From a bacterium (GTDB taxonomy: Bacteria; Krumholzibacteriota; Krumholzibacteria; LZORAL124-64-63), in assembly GCA_003646045.1 (NCBI GenBank), contig QNDV01000199.1, positions 1-5,389 on the forward strand: a stretch of DNA of 5,389 nt. The letters run 5' to 3'. Below, piece after piece: positions 4,806 through 5,389 of this stretch (its first letter is position 1; each line of letters starts with the position of its first letter). The translations under genes were made by a program, and so were the position numbers. The notes under the pieces are model-generated. The model made no database searches. It saw only the letters and a list, made by a program, of their open reading frames with translations, and was not told where the DNA came from.

Positions 4806-5389
4806 GGTTGTCGGCGACGCGGCTGCGTATCTCGATCTGCTTCAACATATGTTCGAATATGTACCAGTGGAAGGGCTGGAAGAAGCGCCAGTAGAGGTGT
4901 CCGAAGGGACTTTTCGTGGCGTAGTGGGCCGTGATACCCAGGCGCCGCAGCCCATCTTCTTCCCCTATATCGAACTCCAGCCACGCCCGCCCCGGCATGC
5001 GCATTTCCGCCCGCAGCAGGAGGCGTCGATCCGGTTTCAGGTCCTCCACACGCCAGAAGTCGATGACGTCGCCCAGGCGCAGACCGCGGGCACTGCGCCG
5101 TCCGCGCGCCGTTCCCACACCGAAAATCATGCGATCGAAATCACCGCGTAGGCGCCACATCCAGTTGGTGTCGAACCAGCCCTCGCGACCGCCGATGCGG
5201 GTGATGGCACTGAACAGATCGGCAGCCGAGTTGTTGGTCAGCAGGTGATAGGCCGCCCGATAGCGAGGTGGTCGTCGCAACTCGGGTAGTTTGATGGTCA
5301 ATTCGTGGGCCGGCGGATAGGCGTCGGACCAGCGGGTCGCCACGCTGTCCTGCTCTTCGCGGTCCAGGGCGCGGACCAGGGCTTCGCGG
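4795..5389 (-). CDS. SDR-type NAD(P)-binding protein with C-terminal DUF2867 domain (C-terminal 197 residues; 5' end beyond the window)
   Basis: The frame is open from the right edge to a TGA at 4795-4797, so only the C-terminal part is seen. Residues 1-37 of the visible part (REALVRALDREEQDSVATRW...) look like the end of an atypical short-chain dehydrogenase domain. Residues about 38-190 match the DUF2867 pattern: IGGREGWF (65-72), WMWRLRG (76-82), GVGTARGRR (90-98), GDVIDFWRVE (106-115), LRAEM (125-129) and AWLEF (135-139), ending in an aromatic-rich stretch (YWRFFQPFHWYIFEHM). E. coli YbjT is a protein of this type, as I recall. The Rossmann fold with its GxxGxxG motif is expected beyond the window, so activity cannot be judged. 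A GTG at 5343 is not taken as a start because the domain continues upstream without a stop. It is convergent with, and overlaps by 11 bp, the OmpA-family gene. Confidence 0.87.
   Translation of the reverse strand, partial: REALVRALDREEQDSVATRWSDAYPPAHELTIKLPELRRPPRYRAAYHLLTNNSAADLFSAITRIGGREGWFDTNWMWRLRGDFDRMIFGVGTARGRRSARGLRLGDVIDFWRVEDLKPDRRLLLRAEMRMPGRAWLEFDIGEEDGLRRLGITAHYATKSPFGHLYWRFFQPFHWYIFEHMLKQIEIRSRVADNPTS

Noticed and set aside
1..5389. Defence system, mobile element, CRISPR array or biosynthetic cluster
   Set aside because: There are no repeat-spacer units, transposase, integrase, nuclease or toxin-like genes, and composition is even throughout. The genes look chromosomal and mostly housekeeping.

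Overview
The window is G+C-rich, tightly packed bacterial chromosome. It carries six protein-coding genes, two of them cut by the window edges. I see no tRNA, rRNA, CRISPR array, insertion sequence or prophage gene. A signal peptide followed by a C-terminal OmpA domain indicates a Gram-negative cell. The G+C-rich codon use and the gene mix (AcsA-type acetyl-CoA synthetase, SDR-DUF2867 protein, GYD protein, polyferredoxin-like protein) suggest a proteobacterium, possibly a gammaproteobacterium with anaerobic or sulfur-type metabolism. That placement is inference; no marker in the window fixes the taxon.

Layout from left to right: (1) 1-836, minus: N-terminal half of an AMP-forming acetyl-CoA synthetase (acsA-like), running off the left edge. 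(2) 854-1249, minus: holo-ACP synthase (acpS), 17 bp upstream of acsA and probably co-transcribed with it. (3) 1250-1415: divergent regulatory region with a perfect 13-bp AT-rich dyad. (4) 1416-2696, plus: unusual cysteine-rich iron-sulfur protein with a winged-helix-like N-terminus, a CxC...CNCCGCCC cysteine block and a C-terminal 2[4Fe-4S] ferredoxin domain. (5) 2693-2995, minus: small GYD-domain protein whose stop codon overlaps that of the iron-sulfur gene. (6) 2996-3260: second divergent intergenic region, with a perfect 18-bp G+C palindrome. (7) 3261-4805, plus: exported protein with three ~70-residue helical repeats, a coiled coil and a C-terminal OmpA peptidoglycan-binding domain. (8) 4795-5389, minus: C-terminal part of an SDR-DUF2867 family protein, running off the right edge and overlapping the OmpA-family gene by 11 bp.

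Apart from acpS-acsA the genes alternate in direction, so most are probably transcribed singly from two divergent promoter regions, and the two convergent pairs overlap at their stop codons. The genes do not form one obvious pathway. AcpS (phosphopantetheine transfer to acyl carrier protein) and AcsA (acetate activation) both feed acyl and lipid metabolism. The OmpA-family protein probably ties the outer envelope to peptidoglycan. The iron-sulfur protein is the least understood and most interesting gene. I found no clear evidence of a new multi-gene system.
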